53,166 bases of DNA from Candidatus Zhuqueibacterota bacterium (GTDB taxonomy: Bacteria; Zhuqueibacterota; Zhuqueibacteria; Residuimicrobiales; Oceaniaggregativiventaceae): NCBI GenBank assembly GCA_014728115.1, contig WJME01000245.1, positions 1 to 53,166 on the forward strand. The letters are read 5' to 3'. The stretch's first letter is position 1. Every line of letters begins with the position of its first letter. Of this stretch, positions 8,170-16,369 are shown piece after piece. The notes beneath the pieces are model-generated. The model was not told the origin of the DNA. It did no database searches and was given only the letters and a program-made list of their open reading frames with translations. Both the position numbers and the translations under genes were made by a program.

Positions 8170-8178
8170 TGCTATAGT
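8170..8178 (+). promoter_or_regulatory. Possible extended -10 promoter of the hnd operon
   Basis: TGCTATAGT fits an extended -10 (TGnTATAAT) with one mismatch; no clear -35 at 17 bases. Initiation would fall near 8185, almost on top of the Shine-Dalgarno GAGGAGG (8184-8190), which is tight and lowers confidence. Confidence 0.35.
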
Positions 8179-8197
8179 TAAAAGAGGAGGTTGTACC

Positions 8198-8560
8198 GTG
8201 AAAACCTTAGCAGATCTCCGCGAGATCAAGGAGAAAGCCAAACGAGAAATGGCTGCTCGGGAACAATCTGCAAAATACCGGATCATTGTTGCCATGGGCA
8301 CATGTGGTATTGCAGCAGGAGCTCGAAATGTAATGTCAGCCATCATCGACGAGATCAGCAAACGCAATATTACCGATACAGTGGTTACTCAAACCGGGTG
8401 TCTGGGCTATTGCGATCAGGAACCTCTGGTTCAAGTCGTCCAACCAGACAAAACCACAATCACTTATGGCAAGATTACCCCGGAAGAAGCGAGAAGCATT
8501 GTCGCTGAGCATATTGCCCAGGATAAAGTTCTTAGCGACCGTGTATTCATGCAGAGTTAA
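8198..8560 (+). CDS. hndB: (2Fe-2S) ferredoxin-like hydrogenase subunit, HndB-like
   Basis: Thioredoxin-fold [2Fe-2S] subunit, 120 residues, of the four-subunit NAD(P)-linked [FeFe] hydrogenase (HndABCD type). Seen: MGTCGIAAGARNV at about 31-43 and GCLGYCDQEP at about 67-76, giving the Cys positions expected of this small family. GTG start chosen because a strong GAGGAGG lies at 8184-8190, 7 bases upstream, and the product then begins MKTLADLREIKEK, as in homologues. It probably hands electrons between the flavin subunit and the catalytic subunit. It is the first gene of a four-gene operon, followed by NuoE-like, NuoF-like and catalytic subunits. Confidence 0.9.
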   Translation: MKTLADLREIKEKAKREMAAREQSAKYRIIVAMGTCGIAAGARNVMSAIIDEISKRNITDTVVTQTGCLGYCDQEPLVQVVQPDKTTITYGKITPEEARSIVAEHIAQDKVLSDRVFMQS

Positions 8561-8578
8561 TGTCAGGAGGAGAGTATA

Positions 8579-9055
8579 ATGCCGGATATGAAAAAAATTG
8601 ATGAAATCGTTGCTCAATACAGCGAGACCCAAACACCATTGATTTATATCCTCAAGGATGTTCAAAAAGAGATGGGCCATTTGTCTGAACAGGTCTTGAC
8701 AGAAGTGGCCAGGAAAACAGCTATCCCTTTGAGCCAGATCTATGGTGTCGCTACTTTTTATAGCCTTTTTACCATCAAGGAAAAAGGAAAGCATATCGTT
8801 CGCTGCTGCAATAACGCGCCCTGTTATGTCAACGGCTCCAAAGAGGTTTTGGAAAAGGTCAAAGACTATCTGGGCGTTGAAACCGGAGAAACCACTCTGG
8901 ATAAAACGTTTACCCTTGAATTCACAAGTTGTCTCGGTCTTTGTGCAGTGGCCCCTGTCATGATGGTCGATGATCAGGTCTATGGAAACCTGACTCCGGA
9001 AAAGGCCGTCGCGATCTTGAAAGACTATAAAATGAAAGGATCTGCCAATGCATAG
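8579..9055 (+). CDS. hndA: NuoE-like hydrogenase subunit (HndA/HydC)
   Basis: 158-residue homologue of the 24-kDa NuoE subunit, with an N-terminal helical bundle and a C-terminal thioredoxin-like [2Fe-2S] domain. Ligand motifs: CCNNAPC at about 80-86 and CLGLCAVAP at about 119-127. It carries electrons between NAD(P)H-flavin chemistry in the NuoF-like partner and the rest of the complex. AGGAGGAG just upstream of ATG 8579 supports the start. The 3' end overlaps the NuoF-like gene by 8 bases, consistent with a coupled two-subunit flavoprotein module. Confidence 0.94.
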   Translation: MPDMKKIDEIVAQYSETQTPLIYILKDVQKEMGHLSEQVLTEVARKTAIPLSQIYGVATFYSLFTIKEKGKHIVRCCNNAPCYVNGSKEVLEKVKDYLGVETGETTLDKTFTLEFTSCLGLCAVAPVMMVDDQVYGNLTPEKAVAILKDYKMKGSANA

Positions 9056-10649
9056 ATTACATATCCTGATATCCATGGACCCGCATACGTTGGCACAAGG
9101 AGCACGGTCCGTTAAAGAAGCCTTGATGAAAAATATCTCCCTGGCGAACCTCACGAATGAGGTCAAGGTGGTCGAAACCGGAAGTCTCGGTATCTATAAC
9201 AAAGGCGTTGTCATGGTCATTTTCCCGGATAATGTCTATTATGCAGGCGTTAAAGTCGAAGATGTACCGGAAATCGTTTCAGAACATCTTGTTAAAGGAC
9301 GCACTGTCGATCGTTTGAAATTTACTGAAATCCCGGTAAAAGAAATCGCAGTGGAGGAAAAAACTCCCCGCATCGGCAAACAGATGCGTATCGTGCTCAA
9401 GAATGCCGGAATTATCGATCCCGAGTCCATCGATGAATATATCGCTCATGATGGCTATGAAGCCCTGGGAAATGCACTCACCCATTCTAAACCCGAAGAG
9501 GTGTTGAATGTCGTCACCGAATCCGGTATGCAGGGACGCGGCGGTGCCTTTTTTCCGACCGGGGTGAAATGGGGGTTCACAGCCCGAGAAGATGCCGATG
9601 AAAAATATATCATTTGTAATGCCGATGAAGGCGAGCCAGGAACCTTTAAAGACCGCCTGATCCTGGAAGGTGATCCGCATGCTGTGATCGAAGGCATGAC
9701 ACTTGCCGGATATGCTGTGGGTGCCACCCGAGGATTCATTTATATCCGCGGTGAATATCATATGTCTATCGAGCGGGTCAAGCGAGCCATCGAACAGGCA
9801 CGGCAAAGCGGATTGCTCGGTGAAAACATCTTTGGATCTGGTTATAGCTTTGATCTCGAAGTTCGTGAAGGCGCCGGCGCCTATATCTGTGGCGAAGAAA
9901 CGGCTCTGATCGAATCGATCGAGGGTAAACGAGGCGAACCTCGAGATAAACCTCCTTTTCCGGGATCGGTTGGACTCTGGGGCAAACCCACGATTGTCAA
10001 TAATGTGGAAACCCTGGCAACCGTACCTCAAATCGTCCTCAAGGGCTCTGATTGGTACAAAAGCCTGGGAACCGAATCGACTCCGGGAACCAAAGTGTTT
10101 ACTCTGGTCGGCAATATCAATAATCCGGGACTGATTGAAGTGCCCTTGGGAATCACGCTGCGCGAGATTATCTATGATATCGGTCATGGCATTCCCGGAG
10201 GTAAAGAACTGTTACTGGCTCAACTCGGTGGAACCACAGGCGGTATCCTGACCAGCGAACATCTCGATCTTCCGCTGGATCTGGAAAATCTGCGCCAAGT
10301 CGGTGCCGGCCTCGGTTCCGGTGCTCTGTTGGTGGTCGACAAGAGCCACAATGTCGTGGAACTCGTCAAGAATTTTGTAGAATTTTTCAATCACGAATCA
10401 TGTGGAAAATGTACCTTGTGCCGTGAAGGAACGGGCCGGCTTTTAGAGCTTCTGGACAAACTCGGTTCCGGGAACGGACAACCCGGTGATATCGAACTCA
10501 TCGAAAAGCTGGCCGACACCATGATGACCGGAGCATTCTGCGGACTTGGCCAGGCTGCACCGATTCCTATTCTCGGTTGCTTGAAATATTTCAGGGATGA
10601 ATTTCAGAAAATGATTCCCAAAGAAACCGCTGATGCAGCTGTTGCCTGA
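9048..10649 (+). CDS. hndC: NuoF-like flavoprotein hydrogenase subunit (HndC/HydB)
   Basis: FMN- and NAD(P)-binding subunit, 533 residues. An N-terminal thioredoxin-like segment about 1-95 lacks all cysteines where many relatives have a [2Fe-2S] site (it reads ETGSLGIYNKGVV). The NuoF core has GRGGAFFPTGVKW about 162-174 (FMN), ICNADEGEPGTFKDR, and GAGAYICGEETALIESIEG. A [4Fe-4S] motif, ESCGKCTLCREGTGR, follows near 449. The protein ends soon after, so the C-terminal two-cluster ferredoxin domain of Thermotoga-type HydB is absent, as in HndC-like forms. It exchanges electrons with NAD(P)H; bifurcation also requires ferredoxin and is inferred from the family. Confidence 0.94.
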   Translation: MHRLHILISMDPHTLAQGARSVKEALMKNISLANLTNEVKVVETGSLGIYNKGVVMVIFPDNVYYAGVKVEDVPEIVSEHLVKGRTVDRLKFTEIPVKEIAVEEKTPRIGKQMRIVLKNAGIIDPESIDEYIAHDGYEALGNALTHSKPEEVLNVVTESGMQGRGGAFFPTGVKWGFTAREDADEKYIICNADEGEPGTFKDRLILEGDPHAVIEGMTLAGYAVGATRGFIYIRGEYHMSIERVKRAIEQARQSGLLGENIFGSGYSFDLEVREGAGAYICGEETALIESIEGKRGEPRDKPPFPGSVGLWGKPTIVNNVETLATVPQIVLKGSDWYKSLGTESTPGTKVFTLVGNINNPGLIEVPLGITLREIIYDIGHGIPGGKELLLAQLGGTTGGILTSEHLDLPLDLENLRQVGAGLGSGALLVVDKSHNVVELVKNFVEFFNHESCGKCTLCREGTGRLLELLDKLGSGNGQPGDIELIEKLADTMMTGAFCGLGQAAPIPILGCLKYFRDEFQKMIPKETADAAVA

Positions 10650-10696
10650 AACCAATCTCAGATGTTGATCGATGAGTCCAATCTATGGAGGAAACA

Positions 10697-12427
10697 ATGA
10701 ACGTTACACTCAAAATAAATGGTCAGTCGGTAACCGTGCCCGAAGGGAGTACGGTCCTGCAAGCCGCAGAAAAAGCCAATATTCATATTCCGCGGCTCTG
10801 TTATCATCCGGATTTACCTCCGGTATCGGCATGCCGGCTTTGTGTTGTTGAAATCAAAGGGGACCGGCTGTTACGAACTGCTTGTTCCTGGAAAGCACGC
10901 GATGGCATGGAAGTGGATACCAAATCCTATGCCGTGCGCGAATCCCGCAAAATGGCTATGGAACTGTTGCTCTCGCGTCACCCCATGAAATGTACCGAGT
11001 GTGTCCGTAATGGTTCCTGCGAGCTGCGTGAAGCCGCAGATCAAATGGGTTTACGAGGCAACAGTTTTGAATACCATGAGCGCAAGGGCGGCATCGATAC
11101 CAGCAGCCCTTCCATTGTGCGCGATCCTTCAAAATGTATTCTCTGCCGCCGCTGCGTACAAACCTGTGAACTGGTACAAAGTGTAAGCGCGATCGGCCTG
11201 GAAGGAAGAGGATATGAAGTATGGGTCGATACACCGTTTGGCAAAGACATCGATACGATTGCTTGTGTTGCTTGTGGTCAATGTATCGATCGTTGTCCGG
11301 TCGCCGCGCTCTATGAGAAAAGCCATGTCGAACGAGTCTGGGAAGCGATCGATGATCCCTCTAAACATGTGATCATTCAAACAGCACCTGCCGTGCGCGC
11401 TTCTATTGGTGAAGATTTTGGCCTCGAACCCGGCGCGATTAGCACCAAACAAATGGTCACTGCCCTGAGACGTCTCGGCTTTGATAAAGTCTTTGATACC
11501 AATTTCACCGCTGATTTAACGATCCTCGAAGAAGGTCATGAACTTTTGGGACGTCTGCAGAACGGCGGCAAATTGCCCTTGCTGACCTCCTGTAGCCCGG
11601 GCTGGATCAATTTTATCGAACATTTCTATCCCCAGTTGCTGCCACACGTCAGCTCGTGCAAATCCCCGCAACAAATGTTCGGTGCCCTGGCAAAAACCTA
11701 TTATGCAGAGAAAACCGGTATCGATCCTAAAGATATCTATTGCGTGTCATTGATGCCCTGTACCGCGAAAAAGTACGAAGCCGAAAGATCCGAAATGTCG
11801 GCAAGCGGATATCAGGATGTCGATGCGGTTCTGACGACCCGTGAAGCCGCGGTCATGCTCAAACAAATCGGTATCGATATCGTCAACTTGCCGGAAGAAG
11901 AGTATGACAATCCGCTGGGCGTTTCAACCGGTGCTGCCGTGATTTTTGGAAATACCGGTGGCGTTATGGAAGCTGCACTGCGTACCGTTTATGAAGTCGT
12001 CACCGAAAGCGCTCTGGATAATGTTGAAATCTCTGCGGTACGTGGGATGGACGGTGTCCGCGAAGCTGAAGTGGATTTGAACGGTACCAAGGTCAAAGCC
12101 GCTGTGGCCAATGGGCTTGCCAATGCCCGCACTCTGTTGGACAAGATCGCTTCCGGAGAAGCAGATTATCATTTTATTGAAATCATGGCTTGTCCTGGCG
12201 GGTGTATCGGTGGGGGCGGTCAGCCCATCCCGACATCGTTGGATATCCGCCAAAAACGCGCGAATGCCATTTATGAAGAAGACAGAAACTATGAACTTCG
12301 TAAATCGCATGACAATCCGTTTGTGCAAAAGCTTTATGAAGAATTTTTGGGTAAACCCAACAGCCATAAAGCTCATGAACTCTTGCATACCCACTATACC
12401 ACCAAATCTGTCTATCCTGAAGAATAA
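10697..12427 (+). CDS. hndD: [FeFe] hydrogenase catalytic subunit (HndD/HydA)
   Basis: Catalytic subunit, 576 residues, M3-type. In order: plant-type [2Fe-2S] domain with Cys in LCYHPDLPPVSACRLC (about 34-50); His-ligated [4Fe-4S] motif HPMKCTECVRNGSC near 95; two [4Fe-4S] motifs CILCRRCVQTC near 147 and CVACGQCIDRCP near 190; then the H-cluster domain with LLTSCSPGW near 296, MPCTAKKYE near 353 and MACPGGC/GGGGQP near 497; and the small-subunit tail. ATG 10697 is chosen over ATG 10685 because the purine run GGAGGAA lies between them and acts as its ribosome site. It produces or consumes H2 using electrons from the preceding flavin subunits. A strong terminator follows. Confidence 0.96.
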   Translation: MNVTLKINGQSVTVPEGSTVLQAAEKANIHIPRLCYHPDLPPVSACRLCVVEIKGDRLLRTACSWKARDGMEVDTKSYAVRESRKMAMELLLSRHPMKCTECVRNGSCELREAADQMGLRGNSFEYHERKGGIDTSSPSIVRDPSKCILCRRCVQTCELVQSVSAIGLEGRGYEVWVDTPFGKDIDTIACVACGQCIDRCPVAALYEKSHVERVWEAIDDPSKHVIIQTAPAVRASIGEDFGLEPGAISTKQMVTALRRLGFDKVFDTNFTADLTILEEGHELLGRLQNGGKLPLLTSCSPGWINFIEHFYPQLLPHVSSCKSPQQMFGALAKTYYAEKTGIDPKDIYCVSLMPCTAKKYEAERSEMSASGYQDVDAVLTTREAAVMLKQIGIDIVNLPEEEYDNPLGVSTGAAVIFGNTGGVMEAALRTVYEVVTESALDNVEISAVRGMDGVREAEVDLNGTKVKAAVANGLANARTLLDKIASGEADYHFIEIMACPGGCIGGGGQPIPTSLDIRQKRANAIYEEDRNYELRKSHDNPFVQKLYEEFLGKPNSHKAHELLHTHYTTKSVYPEE

Positions 12428-12431
12428 AATC

Positions 12432-12471
12432 AGCCCGGTCCGTGCTTTTCACACGGACCGGGCTCTCTTTT
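12432..12471 (+). terminator. Intrinsic terminator after the hydrogenase operon
   Basis: Perfect 13-bp stem, 12432-12444 pairing with 12452-12464 (AGCCCGGTCCGTG and its complement), 7-base loop, followed by CTCTTTT. It begins 4 bases after the hndD stop codon. Confidence 0.93.
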
Positions 12472-12489
12472 CACTGCCTGCTTTTGCTC

Positions 12490-12518
12490 TTGATCATATC
12501 CTTTGAAAGTGATATATT
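12490..12518 (+). promoter_or_regulatory. Sigma-70-type promoter of the first buk operon
   Basis: TTGATC at 12490-12495, 17-base spacer, TATATT at 12513-12518. Initiation near 12525 would leave a leader of about 20 bases containing GGGAGG (12531-12536), the ribosome site for buk. It lies directly after the hydrogenase terminator, so the two operons are separate. Confidence 0.65.
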
Positions 12519-12545
12519 TTTTCAACCTTTGGGAGGCAGAGCGGT

Positions 12546-13610
12546 ATGAATACATTGACTGATTATATGCTGTGCGCGATTAATCCGGGATCCACATCGA
12601 CCAAAATTGGTATTTTTAAAAACCGTACCAAATTGACCGAAAGCATCATTTCCCACTCGGTTGAGGAAATAAGCTCTTTCCCTGATGTCTGGGCCCAGTA
12701 CGAGGGTCGTCTCGAGGCGATAAAAAATTTATTATCACAATACGACTATACCTATTCTGCGATTATTGGCCGGGGGGGATTGTTAAAACCTCTCTCGCGA
12801 GGGACCTACCGTGTCAATCATGCAATGATTCAGGATGCCAGAGCAGGGAGACGCGGTCAGCACGTCTCAAACCTGGGCTGCGCACTGGCAGACGCCGTGG
12901 CAAAAGAATACGGTGCCAAAGCGTTTGTGGTCGATCCTGTTTCTGTAGATGAATTTCATGACCTGGCACGGTTTTCCGGACATCCGCTGATCGAACGACG
13001 GGCGCTGTCCCATGCTCTCAATTTACGCGCTGCCGCCATCAAAGCCGCTGAACAGCTTGTTATCGATATAGAGTCTTCCCGCTTTGTCGTCGCTCACATG
13101 GGAGGGGGGATTTCCATCGCTGCCCTGCTGAACGGACGTATCATCGATGTCAATGACGCTTCCAGTGACGGTCCCTTTTCTCCTGAACGCACCGGAGGAT
13201 TGCCTCTGCAACCCTTTGTCGATCTCTGCTTTTCCGGCAAATATGAAAAACAAGACATCAAAAAAATGGTCATGGGCGAGGGCGGATTGATTGCATATCT
13301 AGGGTCAAACGATATGCAGGAAATCGAACGTAAAATCGAACACGGAGACCAATTTGCAGCCCGGGTCGTAAGCGCGATGGTCTATCAGATCTGCAAAGAA
13401 ATCGGTGCGATGCATTCGGTACTGGACAATCAGTTAGACGCTATCGTCCTGACAGGGGGATTGGCATTCTCTGAACGTGTCACAAAACCCATTTGCAAAA
13501 AGTTTGAAACCCATACGATATTGATCTATCCCGGACAAGACGAGCTCGAAGCCATGGCCCTGGGGGCTCTTCGTGTTCTTACTGGCCAGGAATCCGTTTT
13601 ACTTTATTGA
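12546..13610 (+). CDS. buk: Butyrate kinase (copy 1)
   Basis: Acetokinase-family enzyme, 354 residues, making ATP from butyryl- (or branched-chain acyl-) phosphate and ADP. Seen: INPGSTSTKIGIF at the N-terminus (phosphate-binding), GRGGLLKPLSRGTY, VDPVSVDEFHDLARFSGHP, VAHMGGGIS, DGPFSPERTGGLP, and AMALGALRVL at the C-terminus, all diagnostic of butyrate kinase rather than acetate kinase. ATG 12546 has GGGAGG 9 bases upstream. The partner phosphate butyryltransferase is two genes downstream instead of adjacent. A second buk lies at 42857. Chain-length preference cannot be told from sequence. Confidence 0.94.
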   Translation: MNTLTDYMLCAINPGSTSTKIGIFKNRTKLTESIISHSVEEISSFPDVWAQYEGRLEAIKNLLSQYDYTYSAIIGRGGLLKPLSRGTYRVNHAMIQDARAGRRGQHVSNLGCALADAVAKEYGAKAFVVDPVSVDEFHDLARFSGHPLIERRALSHALNLRAAAIKAAEQLVIDIESSRFVVAHMGGGISIAALLNGRIIDVNDASSDGPFSPERTGGLPLQPFVDLCFSGKYEKQDIKKMVMGEGGLIAYLGSNDMQEIERKIEHGDQFAARVVSAMVYQICKEIGAMHSVLDNQLDAIVLTGGLAFSERVTKPICKKFETHTILIYPGQDELEAMALGALRVLTGQESVLLY

Positions 13611-13647
13611 ATTCACCACAAACCTCGATTGGATGCAGGAAAATACA

Positions 13648-14370
13648 ATGGTACAGAATCCTTTTGTTCATTCAACTCCACCACAAATCTCTGGATATGA
13701 TATTCATTTTGCCACAAGACAGGAAGAGAGTGGGGGAGGGGATATTATTGATTATTTTAAATTCAGGCCGCTTTACTATGCCTTTGTTCTTGCGGATGTC
13801 ATGGGCAAAGAAACAAAAGCAAAGTTTTTTGCCTATTCCTTTATCGGCTATTTACGGGGTCTGCTCTATCCTATGATTATGGACGATCAGGAAATTTCAC
13901 CCTCGATGCTGATCAGCCGATTGTCTCAACTCGTGGATATCGATCCTTTTTTACAGGACGTCTTTATTACGATTCTCTCCATTCAATTTGATTTCGAAAA
14001 TCATTCATTTACCTATACAAACGCCGGTTGTATGCCAACCCTGTTCTTTGATGCCGGTAAAGAAAAAATTATTGAATTGAATGTCGGAGGCGGAATTCCT
14101 GCGTTTTCCTTTTCCGATTATGAGCAGGATTCGATGATGTGCAAACCCGCTGATGTCCTCTGCGTCTGTTCAGATGGCGTGACTGAAGCCAAAGATGACC
14201 AAAACAATATGCTCGGACTCGATGCCATAAAAAATTTTCTGGCTGATAATTCTCATCTTTCGAGCATCGAGATGGCAGAGGGACTGTTCAGGACGGTAGA
14301 CACGCATACAGGAAATCAACAAAACCATGATGATCTCTCGGTTTTGATCGTAAAAAGAGAAAAGGCATAG
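13648..14370 (+). CDS. SpoIIE-type PP2C serine phosphatase
   Basis: 240-residue stand-alone phosphatase of the SpoIIE/RsbU group. Metal-site motifs: SGGGDIIDYF at about 26-35, LADVMGKETKA, CVCSDGVTEAKDDQNN, and NHDDLSVLIVKR at the end, so all core acidic residues are present. No sensory or membrane domain is fused. Start chosen at ATG 13648 because AGGAAA lies just upstream; ATG 13633 is the alternative, and an upstream GTG would overlap buk by 38 bases. Such phosphatases usually act on anti-sigma-factor antagonists; the only ATPase-fold candidate partner in view is the gene at 7542, and no link between them is shown. Its place inside a buk...ptb operon is unusual. Confidence 0.85.
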   Translation: MVQNPFVHSTPPQISGYDIHFATRQEESGGGDIIDYFKFRPLYYAFVLADVMGKETKAKFFAYSFIGYLRGLLYPMIMDDQEISPSMLISRLSQLVDIDPFLQDVFITILSIQFDFENHSFTYTNAGCMPTLFFDAGKEKIIELNVGGGIPAFSFSDYEQDSMMCKPADVLCVCSDGVTEAKDDQNNMLGLDAIKNFLADNSHLSSIEMAEGLFRTVDTHTGNQQNHDDLSVLIVKREKA

Positions 14371-14641
14371 CAGCCCGCCGTGGCCTTGAATGAAACACAG
14401 CTTGAAAATAGTCGTACTCTATATGCCGGTGCAGGATGTTTGTGGCTTGCCGTCCATCATGTTTTGACATGCACAAAAATCATGGTTCGGAATTGTTAAA
14501 TAAATTCGATATATTATTTTATATTGGAACAAAGGCGCTTTTCCTGCAAATCAAAATGGCATTATCCGTCACGACTTTTCGTGATGATGTTTGATATGTT
14601 TCTAGCATTAATCCGGTTTACTTTTACTTGAAAGCAAATCC
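14371..14641. other. Intergenic spacer with small hairpin and weak promoter-like site
   Basis: AT-rich, no coding sequence supported. TTGTTA (14493-14498) with TATTTT 16 bases on (14515-14520) is a weak promoter candidate for the membrane protein and ptb. A short hairpin, TCACGA-CTTT-TCGTGA, lies near 14568-14583 without a U-tract, so it is not a convincing terminator. Confidence 0.4.
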
Positions 14642-15358
14642 ATGAAAACCAGACATCCCATTCTAATTGTGTTTGGCTTGTTGTTTTTTTGTGCCGTGCT
14701 TTTGTCGTTATTTTTTCTCGTTCCTTCCATGCTGAAAACCATCTATTATTTTAACAGCTATAAAGAGTTTTTCAACCAGGATCTTCCTGCTATCACGATT
14801 ACGCGAACCGGACTGGAAATCGAAACCGAACAGGTCCAATGCTATCAACTCCCGCATGAATTGACCGCTTTTGTGGTTCCCCGGGCAGATACCCTCTTGC
14901 TCGAGAACGTCAATGCCTTTTCTTTTATGCTGGCTCCTCACCATTTGATGGTCAAAAAGCCAAATGGCGAACTGCTTGACATGAAATTAAACAATGTGGA
15001 TATAGAGCATCCGACAAAAGTCAATGCGGACAAGGTCTATAAGACGCTTGAAAAGTACGGCATTCTCACCATTACCCTGATCACGTTTGCAGGGTTGATC
15101 CTTATTATGCTCGCATTTGCGGTGCTTGCTTTAATCGGAGCGGGTATTGGTATGATCATCGATGGATTTTGGGATGGTCCCCATTCGTTTGCTGAACTCT
15201 TTATCACCGCAAATCTTTTTCTGACACTGTTTTTCATATTGACCATGGCGCTGGACAAATTCTTTCTCGATTTAAAAGTGGCGGTCGAGCTGGGGATTGT
15301 CGCATATATTCTTGCCATGATTTTATTTGTTTGGTCCAGAGTGCGAACAAGGGAGTGA
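14642..15358 (+). CDS. Predicted integral membrane protein of unknown function
   Basis: 238 residues. One hydrophobic segment at about 7-30, a roughly 110-residue loop with mixed alpha/beta character (about 35-145), then three to four hydrophobic segments: TITLITFAGLILIMLAF and following, ELFITANLFLTLFFIL, and LGIVAYILAMILFVW. The layout, an N-terminal helix, an extracytoplasmic loop and a C-terminal helical bundle, resembles DUF1189-type membrane proteins, but I cannot confirm that by eye. It lies between the phosphatase and phosphate butyryltransferase genes; its stop codon overlaps a possible ptb start (TGATG). Role unknown. Confidence 0.75.
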   Translation: MKTRHPILIVFGLLFFCAVLLSLFFLVPSMLKTIYYFNSYKEFFNQDLPAITITRTGLEIETEQVQCYQLPHELTAFVVPRADTLLLENVNAFSFMLAPHHLMVKKPNGELLDMKLNNVDIEHPTKVNADKVYKTLEKYGILTITLITFAGLILIMLAFAVLALIGAGIGMIIDGFWDGPHSFAELFITANLFLTLFFILTMALDKFFLDLKVAVELGIVAYILAMILFVWSRVRTRE

Positions 15359-15363
15359 TGAAT

Positions 15364-16299
15364 ATGATCGAGTCTTTTGATGAGATGATGGAATTGGCCA
15401 GGCAAGGGGAACCCGTTTCTGTCGCGATTGCAGCAGGGCAGGATCCGGCAGCATTCGCGGCACTCATCGACGCTGTACAAAGCGGCATCGCCGTCGGCCA
15501 CCTTTATGGACACAAATATACCATCAACAAGATGCTGCGTGACATTCCGGATCTCGATCGCAGTAAAATTCATGTATATGAAGCCCGCAGTATTCTCAAT
15601 TCCGCCGAAATGGCGGTCAATGCGGTTCGTGACGGCACGGCTGATCTGGTGCTCAAAGGAAAATTGAAAAGCAGTGAGCTGCTCAAAGCGGTTCTGCATC
15701 CCGAAAAGGGGTTGCGTACCGGCAAACATCTCTCGGACGTATTTATTTTTGAAAACCCCAACAGACCGAGCCGCAGACTCACCTTTATCACCGATGGCGG
15801 AGTGACATTGAATCCCCATCTCAATCAAAAACTGGATATTATCAATAATGCGGTCATGGTCGCACATGCACTGGGCAATGATGAGCCCAAAGTCGCTATC
15901 CTCTCTGCCGTAGAAACTGTCAATAAAGATCTGGAAGCGACCAATGACGCGGCGATATTGACCAAAATGAATCACAGAGGCCAGATCAAAGGCTGCATCA
16001 TCGATGGCCCTCTGGCATTGGATAATGCGCTTTCGATCAAGGCAGCAGAAATGAAAAGCATTAAATCAAAGGTCGCCGGCGATGCCGACATTTTGGTCTG
16101 TCCGGATATCGAATCTGCCAATATGCTGGCAAAATCGACCACCTATATCGCTCATATGCGTCTTGCTCATGTCGTGGTCGGCGCCGCTGCTCCGGTACTC
16201 ATTCCTTCGCGTGCCGATACCGCTGACAGCAAATTACTGAGTATCGCGCTGGGTAAAATTGTAAAAGAGTATTTACAAACATTAGAGACCGTCTCATAA
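15364..16299 (+). CDS. ptb: Phosphate butyryltransferase (copy 1)
   Basis: Phosphate acetyl/butyryltransferase family, 311 residues; converts acyl-CoA and phosphate to acyl-phosphate, which buk then uses to make ATP. Seen: DLVLKGKLKSSELL, the conserved KGLRTGKHLSDVFIFE region, FITDGGVTLNPHL, IIDGPLALDNALS, GDADILVCPDIESANMLAK and VLIPSRADTADSKL, all matching the family. ATG 15364 is chosen because AAGGGAG (15349-15355) is well spaced from it; ATG 15358 is only 2 bases from that site but starts in the same frame. The product is clearly different from copy 2 at 43935, so the two pairs may prefer different acyl chains (inference). Confidence 0.93.
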   Translation: MIESFDEMMELARQGEPVSVAIAAGQDPAAFAALIDAVQSGIAVGHLYGHKYTINKMLRDIPDLDRSKIHVYEARSILNSAEMAVNAVRDGTADLVLKGKLKSSELLKAVLHPEKGLRTGKHLSDVFIFENPNRPSRRLTFITDGGVTLNPHLNQKLDIINNAVMVAHALGNDEPKVAILSAVETVNKDLEATNDAAILTKMNHRGQIKGCIIDGPLALDNALSIKAAEMKSIKSKVAGDADILVCPDIESANMLAKSTTYIAHMRLAHVVVGAAAPVLIPSRADTADSKLLSIALGKIVKEYLQTLETVS

Positions 16300-16369
16300 A
16301 AATTTAATTGCTTAAATTTAAGAGTTTTTGTAAGTTAATGTCTTTGATTCAAAAAAAGCAGAGCGTCCG

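Noticed and set aside
10685..10696. Upstream ATG as start of hndD
   Set aside because: The GGAGGAA between this ATG and the one at 10697 is the ribosome site for the latter.
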